The notes beneath the pieces are model-generated. The model ran no database searches and was not told the DNA's origin. It saw only the letters and a list, made by a program, of their open reading frames with translations. The translations under genes were made by a program, and so were the position numbers. From NCBI GenBank assembly GCA_025716855.1, contig JAIXMQ010000001.1:895501-959500 (forward strand): a DNA stretch of 64,000 bases, read 5' to 3'. Below are positions 36,055-48,633 of the stretch, piece after piece. How positions within the stretch are numbered: the first letter of the stretch is position 1; the number at the start of each line of letters is the position of its first letter. Source of the DNA: Pilaira anomala. Its lineage: Eukaryota; Mucoromycota; Mucoromycetes; Mucorales; Mucoraceae.

Positions 36055-37698
36055 ATGTCTTTTTCATTTGGAGCACAAACTGCTGCTAATACTGGATTCG
36101 GAGGAGGAGGAGGGTTTGGACAGCCAGCAGCTAGTTCAGCAGGGTTTGGACAACAACCTGCTGCTTCCACACCGTTTGGACAACAACCTGCTACTTCAAC
36201 ACCATTCGGACAGCAACCTGCTACTTCTACACCGTTTGGACAAACAGCAAATACAGGTTTTGGACAAACGGCTAATACCACAGGCTTTGGACAAACAGCT
36301 AATACTACAGGTTTTGGACAACAACCTGCTATCTCGTCAACCGGAGGATTTGGACAAACGTTAACTTCAGCGCCTTTTGGTCAACCTGCTACATCCAATG
36401 CCACTACTACAGGTTTTGGACAAACTTCCAGTACACCCTTTGGTCAATCCGGTTTTGGACAAACAAGTGCTTCACCTTTTGGACAGACCTCAAGTGCACC
36501 TACAACTGGGTTTTCATTTAATACAAATAATTCGTTATTTGCACCCAAGACAACAGCTACTACAACAACAAGTGGATTTGGCACGAATAATACAACGAGT
36601 TTATTTGGTGGTGGTGGTGGAGGAGGAGGATTGAATACAGGCTTTGGAAACAATGTTAATCAACAACAACAAAGAGATCGACAGATTTATCAGTTATTAT
36701 GTCAAGTGGATGAAGAAGCAAGGAAGGCATCCGCACCCTCTATTACAAGTGACAATTATAAACCAGAGACTGTTTGGCAGGCGTTAGCGTTATTGAAATC
36801 TTGGTGGGATCCTAAATCTCCTAATTGTCGGTTCAAGCATTACTTTTATAATGTAGTGAATGCACAAGAAGTTCATTTGTATCAAAAGCCAGTTGATCAA
36901 GATCAAGCTCAATGGGATGAAGCTCAACGTGCTAACCCTGACCCTAAAACGTAAGTTACTTCCATACAAAGGGGGGAAAAAAAAAACTTAAAAATACAAT
37001 TTTATAGGATGGTACCTGCTTTAGCTGTTGGATTTGAAGATATAGAGAAAAGAATGGATCAACAAAAATTATTATCTGAAGCTCATAATGCTCAATTGAA
37101 TAAGATTCAAGAGATATTGAAAAAGATTCAATTAAAAGATATATTAGAAACTAAAAACAAATTGGCAGATTATAAACGTAAACATATGGAAGCAGCACAA
37201 CGTGTTATCAAGGTAACATATTGATTATATAGATTTTTATTTTAAAAAAAAAAAAAACTAATATGGTTATATGTAGGTTTTAAAATATTCTCAAGTTTTG
37301 CGTAATAAGGGGTTATCTATTACACCCGAAGAAGAAGTGATGCGTACTCGACTTGAAAATATTCAAGATGAATTAAAAAGATCGGATCAATTCCATGGTA
37401 AATTGAGTCAGTTATGGGCTCAACTTCAACTTATTAAAGAATCAGGGCGAAAGTATGGTAAGATTGATGGTGTTGCTGAATGGGATGCAGTTGATGAAAA
37501 TGTTATGCGTGATATAACAAAGGTAATTATAATGAAAAAATATTTTTGTTTCTATTGTTACTTAATTTTTTTTTATTTATTTTATTCTAGATGTTGGAAG
37601 AACAAGATAATGGTGTACAACATATTATTAAAGTCATTGAAAACGATACAAAGGCTATTGATATGATTCGTAAAGAATGCAGAGGAGGTTTACATTAA
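36055..37698 (+). CDS. NUP54: Nucleoporin NUP54 (yeast Nup57-type), central FG channel
   Basis: Component of the Nup62-Nup58-Nup54 channel complex of the nuclear pore. Four exons: 36055-36950, 37008-37212, 37277-37522, 37591-37698; 484 aa. Residues 1-200 are FG repeats, mostly GFGQ and PFGQ with T/N/A-rich spacers, plus a poly-G stretch. From about 205 the conserved Nup54 alpha/beta and helical region follows (IYQLLCQVDEEA, CRFKHYFYNVV, VPALAVGFEDIEKRM, then long helices with KYSQVLRNKG and FHGKLSQLWAQL). The C-terminal helices form the trimeric coiled coil in known structures. Length fits the family (about 500). Convergent with the next gene, with stop codons about 50 bases apart. Confidence 0.93.
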
Positions 37699-37748
37699 AG
37701 AAATAAATAATAATAATAATATATGTATATTTTTATTGTTTTTTTTTT

Positions 37749-38762
37749 TCAAAATAGTGAAGGACCTTGTTTTAAATTAATAAGTATAGCTAAAGTCATT
37801 ATGAGAGCAAAACGTATCCATTTCCAACTTGTTACAAATAGATGAGAGAGAGGATTTTTGATAAAGAAGCAGTGATGATGATGAGTAGTAGTAGTAGTAG
37901 TTTGAGTCGATGATTTTATTGGATGATGAAGATTTAATAAATCTATTATATCTTTACGAAATCCACCATCATCTGTATCAGAAGCTAAACCATTTAAAAA
38001 GCTTAAAGTATCATCTAGAGCATTTCTTTTCTCTAGTAAAGAAGAAGAATCATATTTTATCACACCATGATTACTACTACTACTACTACTACTACTACGA
38101 CTACTATGCTGAATAGAGTGTAACACAATCAGTTCATTATTATTTCTTCCGATTTCCGATACTGTTCCATCATCATCTTGTTGGGATGACTGCTGTTGTT
38201 GTTGTTGTTGTTGTTGTTGTGGTTGCCTTGACGATGATTGCCTCCTTGATCTTCTCTTTTTCTTTTGACCCATATTTACAAAATAATCTTCATCTTTTTG
38301 CTTTAAAGAAGACAAGATGGAAGAAAAGGTAGATAAAGAAGAATTAGTAGTAGAAGAGCTACTACTTTTATCATCTTTTTCTTCTTTTGGAGAAGATAAT
38401 AATTCCTTTTTTTCAATCATATTTTTCAACTCGAATTTATGATTTTCTAATCTTTTTTCGAAATGATCCAAATGATTCGAGTTTAAGGATTTAAAAGAAA
38501 TTTGAGTTTCGAGTTTAATGATATCTAGTTTACTTTGTATCTCGACTATTTGCGACATGAGTGTTTCGTATTTCTTTTCTAATATCTTTTGACGTAATCT
38601 ATTTGTTGCCTGTTCTATTAATTTATTTCTCTTTTCTTGTTCTTGGTCTTGGTCTTCTGTGGTACTATTATGATCACTTGTCATATCTTTATTATAATAG
38701 TTTGACGGTGGTGGCATACATAGATAATTTATAGATTCATATTGATAACTTATAGTCGACAT
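37749..38762 (-). CDS. Tail-anchored coiled-coil protein, function unknown
   Basis: Intronless, 337 aa. Features in order: helix-rich, charged region with coiled-coil potential (about 35-135; KLIEQATNRLRQKILEKKYE and following), S-rich linkers, KKKRRSRRQ basic cluster, polyQ (about 9) and poly-S tracts, and a single hydrophobic segment at the very C-terminus (about 316-333, WIRFALIMTLAILINL) followed by a few residues. That arrangement predicts a tail-anchored membrane protein with a cytosolic N-terminal domain. No SNARE layer pattern was evident. Family unknown; antisense frames are low-complexity shadows. Confidence 0.7.
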   Translation of the reverse strand: MSTISYQYESINYLCMPPPSNYYNKDMTSDHNSTTEDQDQEQEKRNKLIEQATNRLRQKILEKKYETLMSQIVEIQSKLDIIKLETQISFKSLNSNHLDHFEKRLENHKFELKNMIEKKELLSSPKEEKDDKSSSSSTTNSSLSTFSSILSSLKQKDEDYFVNMGQKKKRRSRRQSSSRQPQQQQQQQQQQSSQQDDDGTVSEIGRNNNELIVLHSIQHSSRSSSSSSSSNHGVIKYDSSSLLEKRNALDDTLSFLNGLASDTDDGGFRKDIIDLLNLHHPIKSSTQTTTTTTHHHHCFFIKNPLSHLFVTSWKWIRFALIMTLAILINLKQGPSLF

Positions 38763-39925
38763 TTTTATATGTATATATATATCTTATTGTTATATCTAGA
38801 TGAAACAGAAAAAAAAGAAGAAGAAAAGAAGATGAAAAAATAAACAATAAGGGTTTTATATGTACCTTTTTTTTTTTTCGGCAGTTTAATCCTACTTTTT
38901 TTCTTTTTTCGTGTCGCAAGATAAAACTTTTTTTTTTTTTTTTTTTTTTTTGTTGACACAACAACGTATACACACGCGCACACATACACACACACACATA
39001 GTCCGGGAAACAAGAATTCCCAGCCTCAGCTATAAATATCTTTAAAAACAGCCTTGGAAATAGGAAAACTAAATCGTAATAAACAAATGAAATATTTTTT
39101 GTTTGAAGTACGATTTTTTTTTTTTTTTTCTCTGCAAAAAAAAAAAAAAAAGCTTGTGATAATGTCGAATAACGCATTACTTTTCGGTCATAATTAAATA
39201 AAAACAACCCGTAATTCGTATCAGATTTCCTGAAAGGATAGTTTACTCGGCTTACGTCTTGAATAAGAGATAATTCGATCAATAATTTTTAAAATAAAAC
39301 ACGGGTCTCTCTTTCTTGTAATAAAAAAAAGCTATGGACAGTCGCTCCAGGTTTTTTTTTTTTAAAAAAAAGAAAAAGGACGGCTAATAAATTTTCCCAT
39401 AAAGAACATTTTTTATTTTGGTAAGATGACTTTTTACTCGTTTTTAAGTCTATGAAAACAGCCAAAGGTAAAATAGTTGATGAGAGCAAGGAAATAATGA
39501 TATGGATTTAATATGAGGAAGTCACTCCTATCCAGGTAAAAACTTTTATACGTATAAGAGTAATTGAGAAAGGTACAATGTATATGAAAAAAAAATATAT
39601 ATATACATATGGAATATGAAGATTCAAGAGAATACTTTTTATTTCACGGTTCTTATATGTGTTTTCTTATATAACTTATGTTAAAAGATGTTGGCGGGGA
39701 TAATAATTGGAGCACCAGCTCTTTGACTTGGGAACCAAAGCGCTTCTGGCCCACTTTGTACTTGTCTCGGCGTCACCATCGCATGATACCAGAAGCGAAT
39801 TTTGATGACTCAAGTTTGTTATTAGCAAACTCATCAGTCATCACATAATACAACTTACCATCGGCACTGGTCATCACTCAGAGATCTATTCTATCTACCA
39901 AAGCGTTTTCCTAGGGCAATGATCT

Positions 39926-39959
<34 letters not shown>

Positions 39960-40059
39960 GTTGCAGTTGAAATTGGGGGAACAGAGTCCCCCCCTTTATA
40001 AACATGTTAGCAATCAGGATCTGATTTCAGTTTCAATAAACGGTCCTACCACTTCAAAA
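38763..40059. other. Gene-free, homopolymer-rich region
   Basis: About 1.3 kb with many A/T runs (38930-38952, 39115-39128, 39929-39958). Around 39690-39900 the sequence is less AT-rich and could be a weathered coding fragment, but no frame stays open. Nothing else can be supported. Confidence 0.35.
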
Positions 40060-40138
40060 ATTGCTGCCATAGTCCTGCTCAGTACCGTTCTTCAATCTGT
40101 CATTTTTTTTAAGGTATATTTTTTCTTGTGTACAGTGA

Positions 40139-40760
40139 GAATGGCTCCTATTAAAAACATTAAATTAAATAGAGCCTTAATCATGCACATAAATTTCAAA
40201 AAAAAAAAAAGATCCCGATGGTGTAAAAACATATACAGTTTGACGTTTTTAACATTACTGGTAAGCTCTTTTAAATCTGATCAGACCATCTATCAATGCA
40301 CTCAAATTAATAGTGGTCGAAGCTATAAAACCAACTTACAATTGTTCAATATCTCTGTGAGGTCTTCTTCGATGTCATGAGGTAGTTAGTGGTACCGTGG
40401 TGTTAGGTTCGTACTCTCGCCAAATGTTTTAATTGATGTCATGAAGACTCAGGGAAAAAATGATCGGTCTGTGCCTGGAATGGTATACTGAGTTGTTTAG
40501 AGAGATTAAAAATTTGATTCAGACCCAAGTATACAACTGACTCTTTCTCTTCCTCAGTCAAGTTATAAAATATTAGTTTTTTTTATATAGCTTTTTAGCT
40601 AATTTAATAGCTTCTGCTTCTATATCAGATCCAACGCTGATTTTTTTTTTTAACTCATCATCCAACATGACACCGTCGATTTCAAACATGTCTTCATTTT
40701 TTCCTTTGCTAATAATGCATCACCTAAGTCTGAGCTTGTAAGTGTGCACTGCATTTTGAT
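40139..40760 (-). pseudogene. Relic coding repeat, copy 2 (larger remnant)
   Basis: The minus strand shows consecutive decayed coding pieces: DMFEIDGVMLDDELKKK and EAEAIKLAKKLYKKN near 40700-40580, TEEEKESVVYLGLNQIFN near 40540-40500, FFPESSWHQLKHLA near 40460-40420, and RDIEQ near 40345. They are separated by stops and frame changes. The last pieces align with copy 1 at 940-1280. I do not recognise the protein; it is probably a multicopy, element-associated family. Confidence 0.45.
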
Positions 40761-40850
40761 TTTTTAATCGTTGTTTCAATTTTAAAACGTCTCATCAGTA
40801 GTTTTACAACGGGAATATGAATGCAAAATCTACATTGTACGAGCTGACTT

Positions 40851-41060
40851 ACTCGCTGATGGCCGCCTCAACGGAAATATTCTTCGGTATCAAACACATG
40901 TAGTCTATACAAAAAGAGTATTTGTTATTGAGATTGATTAGACAATGAATTACTTTTTTTTTTATATAATAAATCTTACCACTGATGATAACATGTATTA
41001 TGCAAGTCTGAATGTTGTTCATTTCTTGATACAATCTCTTGTCTGAATAACATACTTAAA
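40851..41060 (-). pseudogene. Possible exon fragment, unidentified
   Basis: Two short minus-strand pieces join in phase across a 55-76-base intron-like gap (donor GTAAGATT at about 40981, acceptor TATAG at about 40901) to give ...HVIISDYMCLIPKNISVEAAISE, followed by a GTAAGT donor. No further exon was found downstream except the relic above. It may be the upstream end of the same decayed gene. Confidence 0.25.
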
Positions 41061-41609
41061 TAAAAGATTAAAATAGTATTGAAAAAGAGAAATTTATGTT
41101 TTGAAATAATAAATGATGCGCAAAGATAAAGAGAACGAAAAAAAAAAAGCGATTTACTTATGTATAATGAGATTAAATAAACCTGTTTATGTGGCGTGTG
41201 AAAAATAAACAAAGTCATATGGAATTAGAACACTTCAGTTAAAGTGTTTACACTATTTACGTTAAAAGTAGCTCGGAATAAAAATAAAAAAAAAGAGCCC
41301 TTTTGGGGAAAAAATGGAGTTTCCAGTAATAGGAAATCTTAAATGGTTTTTTTTTTACCTGGGGACAGCAGTCTCAGCCTTTGTACAGCAGCGATTCATG
41401 TAGTATATATCTTTACCGCATTTTCACATGTTTCAAACTGTAACAACAACAACAACAACAACAGCAACACACAAATTGACGATAACCAAGATATAAATTT
41501 TGGACAACAAACATTTCATACGGATAACCTTTTTGAGGTATAATCATCTTCCTAGTTTCAAATACAAATACGCCAAAAGAATATAAGCTGTCAGAAAGAG
41601 AACCGGGGA

Positions 41610-41657
<48 letters not shown>

Positions 41658-41937
41658 AACAATTAAAATTGAAACTCTGTGTGTTATCAAAATTGTTAAA
41701 TAATTAGCCATTGACGTATATGTATAACATATACATATAAAAAGGGTTGTCAAGCTATCAAAAAACGCTCTCCTTTTATTACTGTATTCATGTGTTGCTA
41801 AGTGATAAAACTGAGCACTGAGTTTTAAAGAAAAGAGTAAAAAGTAATTAAATAAATGTTTTTTTTTTGTTTTGCATATTTTTTTTTTTCTTTCTTTCTT
41901 TATTTTATTTTTTTAATATATATATTTTTAATTCATA
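41061..41937. other. Intergenic region upstream of Sec1 gene
   Basis: AT-rich, with a CAA repeat near 41443-41465 and a poly(T) run of about 40 bases at 41612-41651. The last 60 bases are a pyrimidine-rich leader typical of this genome. No gene seen. Confidence 0.4.
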
Positions 41938-43065
41938 ATGGCTTCCGGTATTGCTGCCATCATGCAGAAACGTAAAGTTCTTTCTGTCAATATACATGTA
42001 AAATAATAGCCATGACTAAAAGTATAAACATAGGTTTGATGGAGTCCATCAGATCAGTTCAACCACCAGGAAAATGGAAAATTATTGTAGTTGATTCTAA
42101 AAGTAGTATGATCTTAAATGCAGCTTGCAAGATGTACGATATTCTTGAAGAAAACGTAAGCTCTATTTTCTTTAACAAAATTTGAATAATAATAATAATA
42201 ATAAAAAACTTAATTCTATTGTCTATTAAGGTCACACGTAAAATAATTACATTGCAAACTCCCTGTTTTTTTTATGATAAAGAAAATTTAACAAATTATT
42301 TTTTTTTTTTTTTTTTTAGTGGTAGAGAATATTGAAAGAAAACGTCAACCTTATCCAACATTAGAAGCTATTTATTTTTTGACACCTTGTCGTGAAAGTA
42401 TTTTACGATTAGTAGATGATTTTTCTAGAACGCCTACTTATAAAGCCGCACATGTTCATTTCACAAGTGGTAAATATAATATACATATTTTTTTTTTTTT
42501 TTAATTTGTATTCATTATTTATTGTGTTGGGTTCTATTAGGATTAAATGATCAATTATTTGATGACTTGAATAAAAGATTAAAAGCAACAGGTGCAGCAG
42601 ATTATATTCAAAGCTTAAAAGAGCTTTATGTTGATTTTATGGGTAAAGTAAAAAAAAAAAAAAAAAAAACTTTTTAATTATTTAACTCATTCACTTTTTT
42701 TTATTATCTATATATATATATAGTGAATGAATCTGCTGTATTTACTGTAGACCCAATCACTAGTTTTTTAACAATTTTTGGACAAGATCCTCGGTCAGAA
42801 CCTGACGAATCATTAAAAACGACAGCCAAACAAGTAAAGTTTCGAATGGTTTTTTTTTTTTAAAAAAAAATGACATGTGTTTAATTTCTTTAAAAGTTAC
42901 TTTCTGTATGTGCCACATTAGGTGAAGATCCAATTATTAGATATCAGACACGCTCTGAAGGTGATATTCATCCACAAGGTTCTCCCGCCGGTAAATTAGC
43001 TCATATTGTTCAAAAAGAAGTTGACGGTTTTTGTAGATTAAATCCCAACTTTCCTGTAAGTAATC

Positions 43066-43114
<49 letters not shown>

Positions 43115-44826
43115 TTTGAAACTGACACACAAAATAGCCTCCTCGTCAACCTCCTCAACCTAGAGCAACATTACTTATTGTAGACCGATCAATTGACCCT
43201 GCAGCACCCTTATTACATGAATTCACATATCAAGCCATGATTAACGATGTATTACCAGTCGAAGAAAGCGAAAATCATACGGGAGTGAAATACAGCCACG
43301 AATTTTATCAAGCGGATGGATCTGTGACATCAAAAGATGTGATTTTAGACGAAGAAGATAATATTTATAAATCGATTCGACACATGCATATTGCAGAATG
43401 TTCAGATCGATTGGTTGAGAAATTTAATGAGTTTTTAACAGAGAATAAAGTGGGTGGAGCGAATACAGATGCAGGACCCAAGAATTCAGCAAAGTCTTTA
43501 AAGGATATGAAGGAAATGTTGACGAATTTACCTCAGTTTCAAGATTTAAAGGCAAAGTATTCGGCTCATTTGAGTATTGCTCAAGAATGTATGTCGTTTT
43601 TTGAAAGACACAAGTTGAATTCAGTTGGAAATTTAGAGCAGGTAAAAAAAAATAATATGGATTGGATTGGATTAACTGACTGACTGACTTACTCTCCCTC
43701 CTTAAAAAAAAAAAAAAAAGAATATGGTAACTGGAGAAACGGCTGATGGAGAAACACCTAAAACAATTGTATTAGATATGGTACCTTTATTAGATGATCC
43801 CAATGTGAGGTAAGTGTATGTTTTTTCTCGGATGAGAATTATTTTTAACGAAAGTATCCTTTCCCCCCCGCCTTCAAAGTCCTACAGATAAAGCACGTTT
43901 ACTCATGTTATATATTATTTGGAAAGAAGGTGGTATTTTCGAAGACGATAAAAGAAAATTAATAGAGCATGCAAAACTAAAAGGAGAATACCGTGATGCA
44001 GTTAACAATTTACCCTTGATCGGAGTCAAGTTAACACGTATTCGTCGACCAGAAAAATCCAGTTTTTTAAAAAAGAGAAAGCAAAAGAAAAATAAGGATG
44101 AAGAAACACCTTATGAATTATCTCGTTATGTACCCGTCTTAAAAAAGGTCATGGAAGCTCATCTCTCAAACACTTTAGATCCAAATCAGTTTGCGTTCAC
44201 AAGACAATCTGATATGGAACCAGGTGAGGATCATGGTGGTAGTGTACCTGGACAAGGTGGTATTCCTGCAAGTGGTATTTCACTTCGTACCACTAAGCCT
44301 ACATGGTCTAAACGAACCAACAGTATCAATGTAAGTTTTTTTTTTTTTTTTTAAATAGGTATTATGTATTTTGAGTTATTCATGTTTCTTATTATAGGGT
44401 GGAACGAGAGCACCTACGAATGGAGCGAAATTAATTGTATTTGTGATTGGAGGAGCAAGTTATTCAGAAATTAGATCAGCATATGAAATTGGAGAAAGTT
44501 ATAATCGAGATGTATTTATTGGATCTACTGAACTTTTACGACCCAATTCATTTATTGATCATTTGGGTCATCTTCGACAACCTGTACCTCCTCCACCTTC
44601 TGTCATTCCACCTTATGTAGCACCTGCACCACCTCAAATCCAAAGAAATGATTCATCCGCAAGTAAGACTGCTTCACTTATGTCACATATGCATATTTCA
44701 TCTCCTGCTTCAATCAACAGTAAAGGATCGAGTGTTTCATTAGATAAGATGAGTTCAAGTCCTGGATCTGAAGAAACGGGTGAAAAGAAAAAGAAAAAGA
44801 AGGGTTTAGCTAGATTATTTGGTTAA
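41938..44826 (+). CDS. SEC1: Sec1/Munc18-family protein (exocytic SNARE regulator)
   Basis: Binds the plasma-membrane syntaxin/SNARE complex and promotes vesicle fusion with the cell surface. Eleven exons: 41938-41971, 42034-42155, 42231-42237, 42320-42469, 42541-42642, 42724-42833, 42897-43055, 43138-43641, 43721-43809, 43880-44330, 44398-44826; 718 aa. Domain 1 begins KWKIIVVDSKSSMILNAACK; VENIERKRQPYPTLEAIYFL and LLIVDRSIDPAAPLLHEFTYQAM are strong SM-family blocks. The C-terminal block LIVFVIGGASYSEIRSAYE precedes a low-complexity S/P tail ending in KKKKKKGLARLFG. LHEFTYQAM and the domain order favour Sec1/Munc18 over Vps45, Sly1 or Vps33. Exon 3 is a 7-nt microexon needed to keep the frame and the family block (V-T-L-V-E-N-I-E). 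Convergent with the MBOAT gene. Confidence 0.93.
43072..43110 (+). repeat. (TA)n microsatellite in Sec1 intron 7
   Basis: About 19 TA units between donor GTAAGT and acceptor; likely length-variable. Confidence 0.8.
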
Positions 44827-44955
44827 ATAAATAAATAAATAAAAAAAAAAATACCCCTTCTTCTTTCTATTTTATAAATATGTACACACACACACACAAT
44901 TTTATTTATTATTATTTTTTTTTTTCTAAAATATTCTATGTATATATATATTTAA

Positions 44956-46469
44956 TTATTGTGTCTTTTTGTTAATAACAGATTTTCTTGGTTTGGGTAA
45001 ATATTGGTTTACACCAAGAATAATCAAGATCAAGAAATGACCTACGAAATAAACGTTCTTGTAAGCAACCCAAACTTTACTCAAGTTTAATAACTCGAAA
45101 CCGACTACACAGTAGGTGATAGTAGCTTGACAAGCAAACCAAGCCAAAATTTTCCAGACGTAAAATAAAATATCATTCTTTTTGGTATAGGTTTGAACGA
45201 CAGGTAAAAGACGTTTACGAAGGACTAATTCAGATTGAACACAAAGGAATTCCAAAAGAAAAGTAATGAAATAGATTGGATGGAAACCATGCCAAATTGC
45301 CAAAAATGCTAAAGTACCTGCTTGAGATGCTTCTTTACTTCCAAGGAACTTGAGACGTTTAAATACATAGTATTTTGACCAAAGGTTTGTGTTGATATTA
45401 AATGATGCAATGATATGATCAATAGAGGTAGCAGTTTCATATTGTGCAGGTAAAGCGTTGGCTAATCCACCAAAAGAGGCATGACCTTCCTTATCCAATC
45501 CTTCATAAGAAATTCCAAAGTTTGCAGTTGCACCTATTGTTTTGTGTTATTAAACCCAATTCCCCAAAAAAAAAAAATTATTTTTTTTTCTTTTGTGTTA
45601 CCTTCTGTTAACAACCAAATCCCAATATATTTGTTAAAAGCAAATTTACCAGCAACCAAAAAAATCACCATACGTTTAAACAAACATAATGATTCATATT
45701 CTTTTGTGATTAAATAAGAAGTAGAATAACTTGCACCAATTGTTTGTTGTAAGCCTAAATAGATAAAGGCAAGAATAGCGGAGCGCCAAACGTATACACT
45801 TTGAGCGCGATTCCATTCTTCCTTTTGTTCAGATGTCAAGGTTTGAGTGGTATCCTTAATCCATTTACTGTAAAGAGAGAAAGAGAATTGAGGACCAACA
45901 AGGAAAGCAGTAGGGAATAAAGCATAAGCAAAGAATTGTTGAGGGTCAGGTAAAGTGGGTAAAGGTGTATCAGCTTGGAAAGATAAAGGTAAAGGATTGG
46001 AAGTTTTGGCTGGTTCAATTTTCTTACTACCATCATAGTAATCGAATGCGAAACCCATCATACGAAGACATAAAATACATTGTGTCATTGTCCAAGTAAT
46101 ATCATATTCATCCGTTTGCATAAAATAATACCCCAATAATAAATAAAGTGCATTGAAGATCCAAATACCTGTAGCAGCCATCTTATGGTCTCCCATCTTT
46201 TCACCCACAAAGAGTCCAATAGCCCAACTCAATCCAATCGTAATCAATGAGTGATAGATATTGATACCATTGAAAAAGAAGTTGAGTCCGAGACCTGTAA
46301 TGAGAATATACTGATTGCGTTCTTCTACTGTTGAACGACTTTCTTGAGACAAAAACTTCTTCTTGTAATATATTGCGGTTGGGTAACCTAATAAGACTGT
46401 AAACACTAAACGAAGTGTTGCTTCTGGTACTCCAGTTAAACTACTCAGTAGTCCTGTAATAGGATTCAT
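44956..46469 (-). CDS. MBOAT lysophospholipid acyltransferase (Ale1/LPT1-like)
   Basis: Multi-pass ER enzyme that transfers acyl chains from acyl-CoA to lysophospholipids (Lands cycle). Two exons: 46469-45602 and 45533-44956; 481 aa. At least eight hydrophobic segments are visible. Family blocks: DYYDGSKK, FAYALFPTAFLVGPQFSF, SFNINTNLWSKYYVFKRLK with the conserved Asn, and AIWHGFHPIYFITF with the catalytic-type His. These match the Ale1/MBOAT1-2 branch, not the DGAT/ACAT branch. The C-terminus (LPKPRKSVINKKTQ) is basic; KKTQ is not a canonical KKxx signal but is similar. Substrate preference cannot be told. Confidence 0.92.
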
Positions 46470-46603
46470 TTTTTATTTGTTTATTTATAAAAAAAGAAAA
46501 AGAAAAAGAAACAGAAAAAAAAAAAAAAAAAAAAAAAAAACTAGTTTTAAAGCACCCCCCTAACTTTTACTGCTGGTACTATTTTATTTTTTTTAAAACG
46601 CCG

Positions 46604-47797
46604 TTACTGGTCTTGTGTCAAGGATTTTACATAATCTGTTCTTTTGAATTGACCAAGCTCCCACCAGAACCTTGTGACATGATTAGGATATAAGCTTGTG
46701 ATTACACCAGACCGATTCTTATACCAGGAGCTGCATGATGTTTGCCATATTGTACCTTCAAAATCCTTTTGTAATTTACTCATGTATTTATCTTGAGCTT
46801 CTTTTGTAGGTTCAATCGTGGTATTTTGATTTTCTCTCATACATTTTATAGCATAATTTACTTGTCTAAATAGTTATAATAAATGAGTCTATGTACTTTT
46901 CAAAAAAAGAAAAAAAAAAAAGATCATTTGAAATAAATGTATACATATATTTACATTTCAGCCATAAGGACTACCGATAGATGACCTGTTAAGGTATATG
47001 GACCAAGTAATAAAAATAAATTCGGAAATCCATGAATCATTGTAGATTTATAAAGTTCAGGTGCTTTTGATTTCCAAAGATCTGTTAACGATCTTCCTTG
47101 CTCTTTTCCAATAACTATAAATAAAAATGATATATAAGAGCAAAAATTTATTGTAACTGTTAATTCCCAAAAAAACTTACTCTCGAGTTCGCCTAAGACA
47201 CCTTCCTGTGTCTCATATCCAGTCCCTAAAACAATTACATCTACTTGACATTCACTCCCATCTTCGGTAGTGATTAAATTTCCTTTGATTTGTTGAATAG
47301 GACTCTTGATAAGTGATACGTTATCCTGTACAACCGTCTCGTAAAAATTACGTGAAAAGACGATTCTACGACATCCGATGGGTGAATCAGGTTCTAATTT
47401 TTCAACTAGGTCTGTGCGGGCTGATTCAATTATATAATTACGATTACTTTTCCATATTTTTTCAGAAGTACTTTTAGCATAGTTTGAATTTGGGTAACCT
47501 AAAAGAGAATACATGCGTTCATACTACAATTACACAGTTAATTTATTTTTTTCTGGAGAGAGTGAGAGAGTAATCCTTTTTTTTTTTTTTTTTTTTTTTT
47601 TTCGTACGTACATATAATATCAAAAACCATCTATAAAGAGTAATTAAAAATGGAAAGATTGAATAGATTGCTTTTTTACGCGAAGAAATTGTCTCTTGTA
47701 CTTGAGGAATAATCCATGGAGTTGATCGTTGAAATAAATATAGATGTGAAGCTTCTTTAGCTAAATATGGAAATATCTGACAAGCACTACATAAATC

Positions 47798-47833
<36 letters not shown>

Positions 47834-48633
47834 AGTTAGACTGTATCATGAATGAACGTTTTTTTTTTATTACCTTGATCCTGAACCTACTAAAGCAATA
47901 CGTTTATCTTTATATTCAATAGATGCATCCCATTCACCTGTATGTATAACAGGTCCATCAAAGTTTTTAAATATAGCAGGAATATGTGGAATACGTAAGC
48001 TACCCGTTCCTGAGAATCTATAATTTATAGGGTATTATAAAAATAAATTCTTGGGATCTAAAACTAATACAGATAATTATAGATCATCAAACTTACAAGA
48101 AATCAAAAGAAACGGTTTCAATTTCACCATCTTCCTTTTCTATTTTCAACTGCCATTGACCATCCAACCAAGAAGCACTTTTAACTTTTGATTTAAACCT
48201 TGTATTTTCATACATTTTATTCTTTTCACACACGCGTTGTAAATAACTTTTAATTTCTTTTTGTGAGCTAAACTTTTCTGACCAACCTAAAAAAAAAAAA
48301 AAAATTATCATACATACGTAATTCTCCTTTACTTTCTTTTTTTTTTTGTCTTACATACTTGGATTTAATTCAGTGCTTAATGAATAGAGCTGACTGGGAA
48401 CGTCACAAGCACAGCCTGGATAGGTACTTGTTAACCAAGTTCCTCCTATATCGTCATTTAACTCAAAGACTGTGGCCATAATTCCAAGTTCCTTTTTAAG
48501 TTGGATAAATGCACAGATACCACTGAACCTAAAATACAAAGTTAACCTGCTTTCAGAAAAAAAAAAAAAAGTGATTGATTTGAATTTACCCAGATCCAAT
48601 GATAGCTACTGTTCTAGTTTGTTTGCGAGTCAT
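46604..48633 (-). CDS. Baeyer-Villiger-type FAD monooxygenase
   Basis: FAD/NADPH-dependent class B monooxygenase. Eight exons: 48633-48590, 48528-48359, 48289-48097, 48017-47874, 47786-47612, 47523-47181, 47114-46955, 46865-46604; 496 aa. N-terminal FAD-binding GSGFSG (about 13-18), GGTWLTSTYPGCACDVPS (typical of BVMOs), and the fingerprint FDGPVIHTGEWD at 155-166, which fits FxGxxxHxxxW(P/D). Second nucleotide-binding motif GSGSSA follows, and DVIVLGTGYET near 335. BVMOs oxidise ketones to esters; related FMOs oxidise N or S. The substrate is unknown. Intron density is high, with introns falling within both dinucleotide-binding motifs. An eight-intron structure kept in frame argues for a functional gene. 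Confidence 0.9.
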
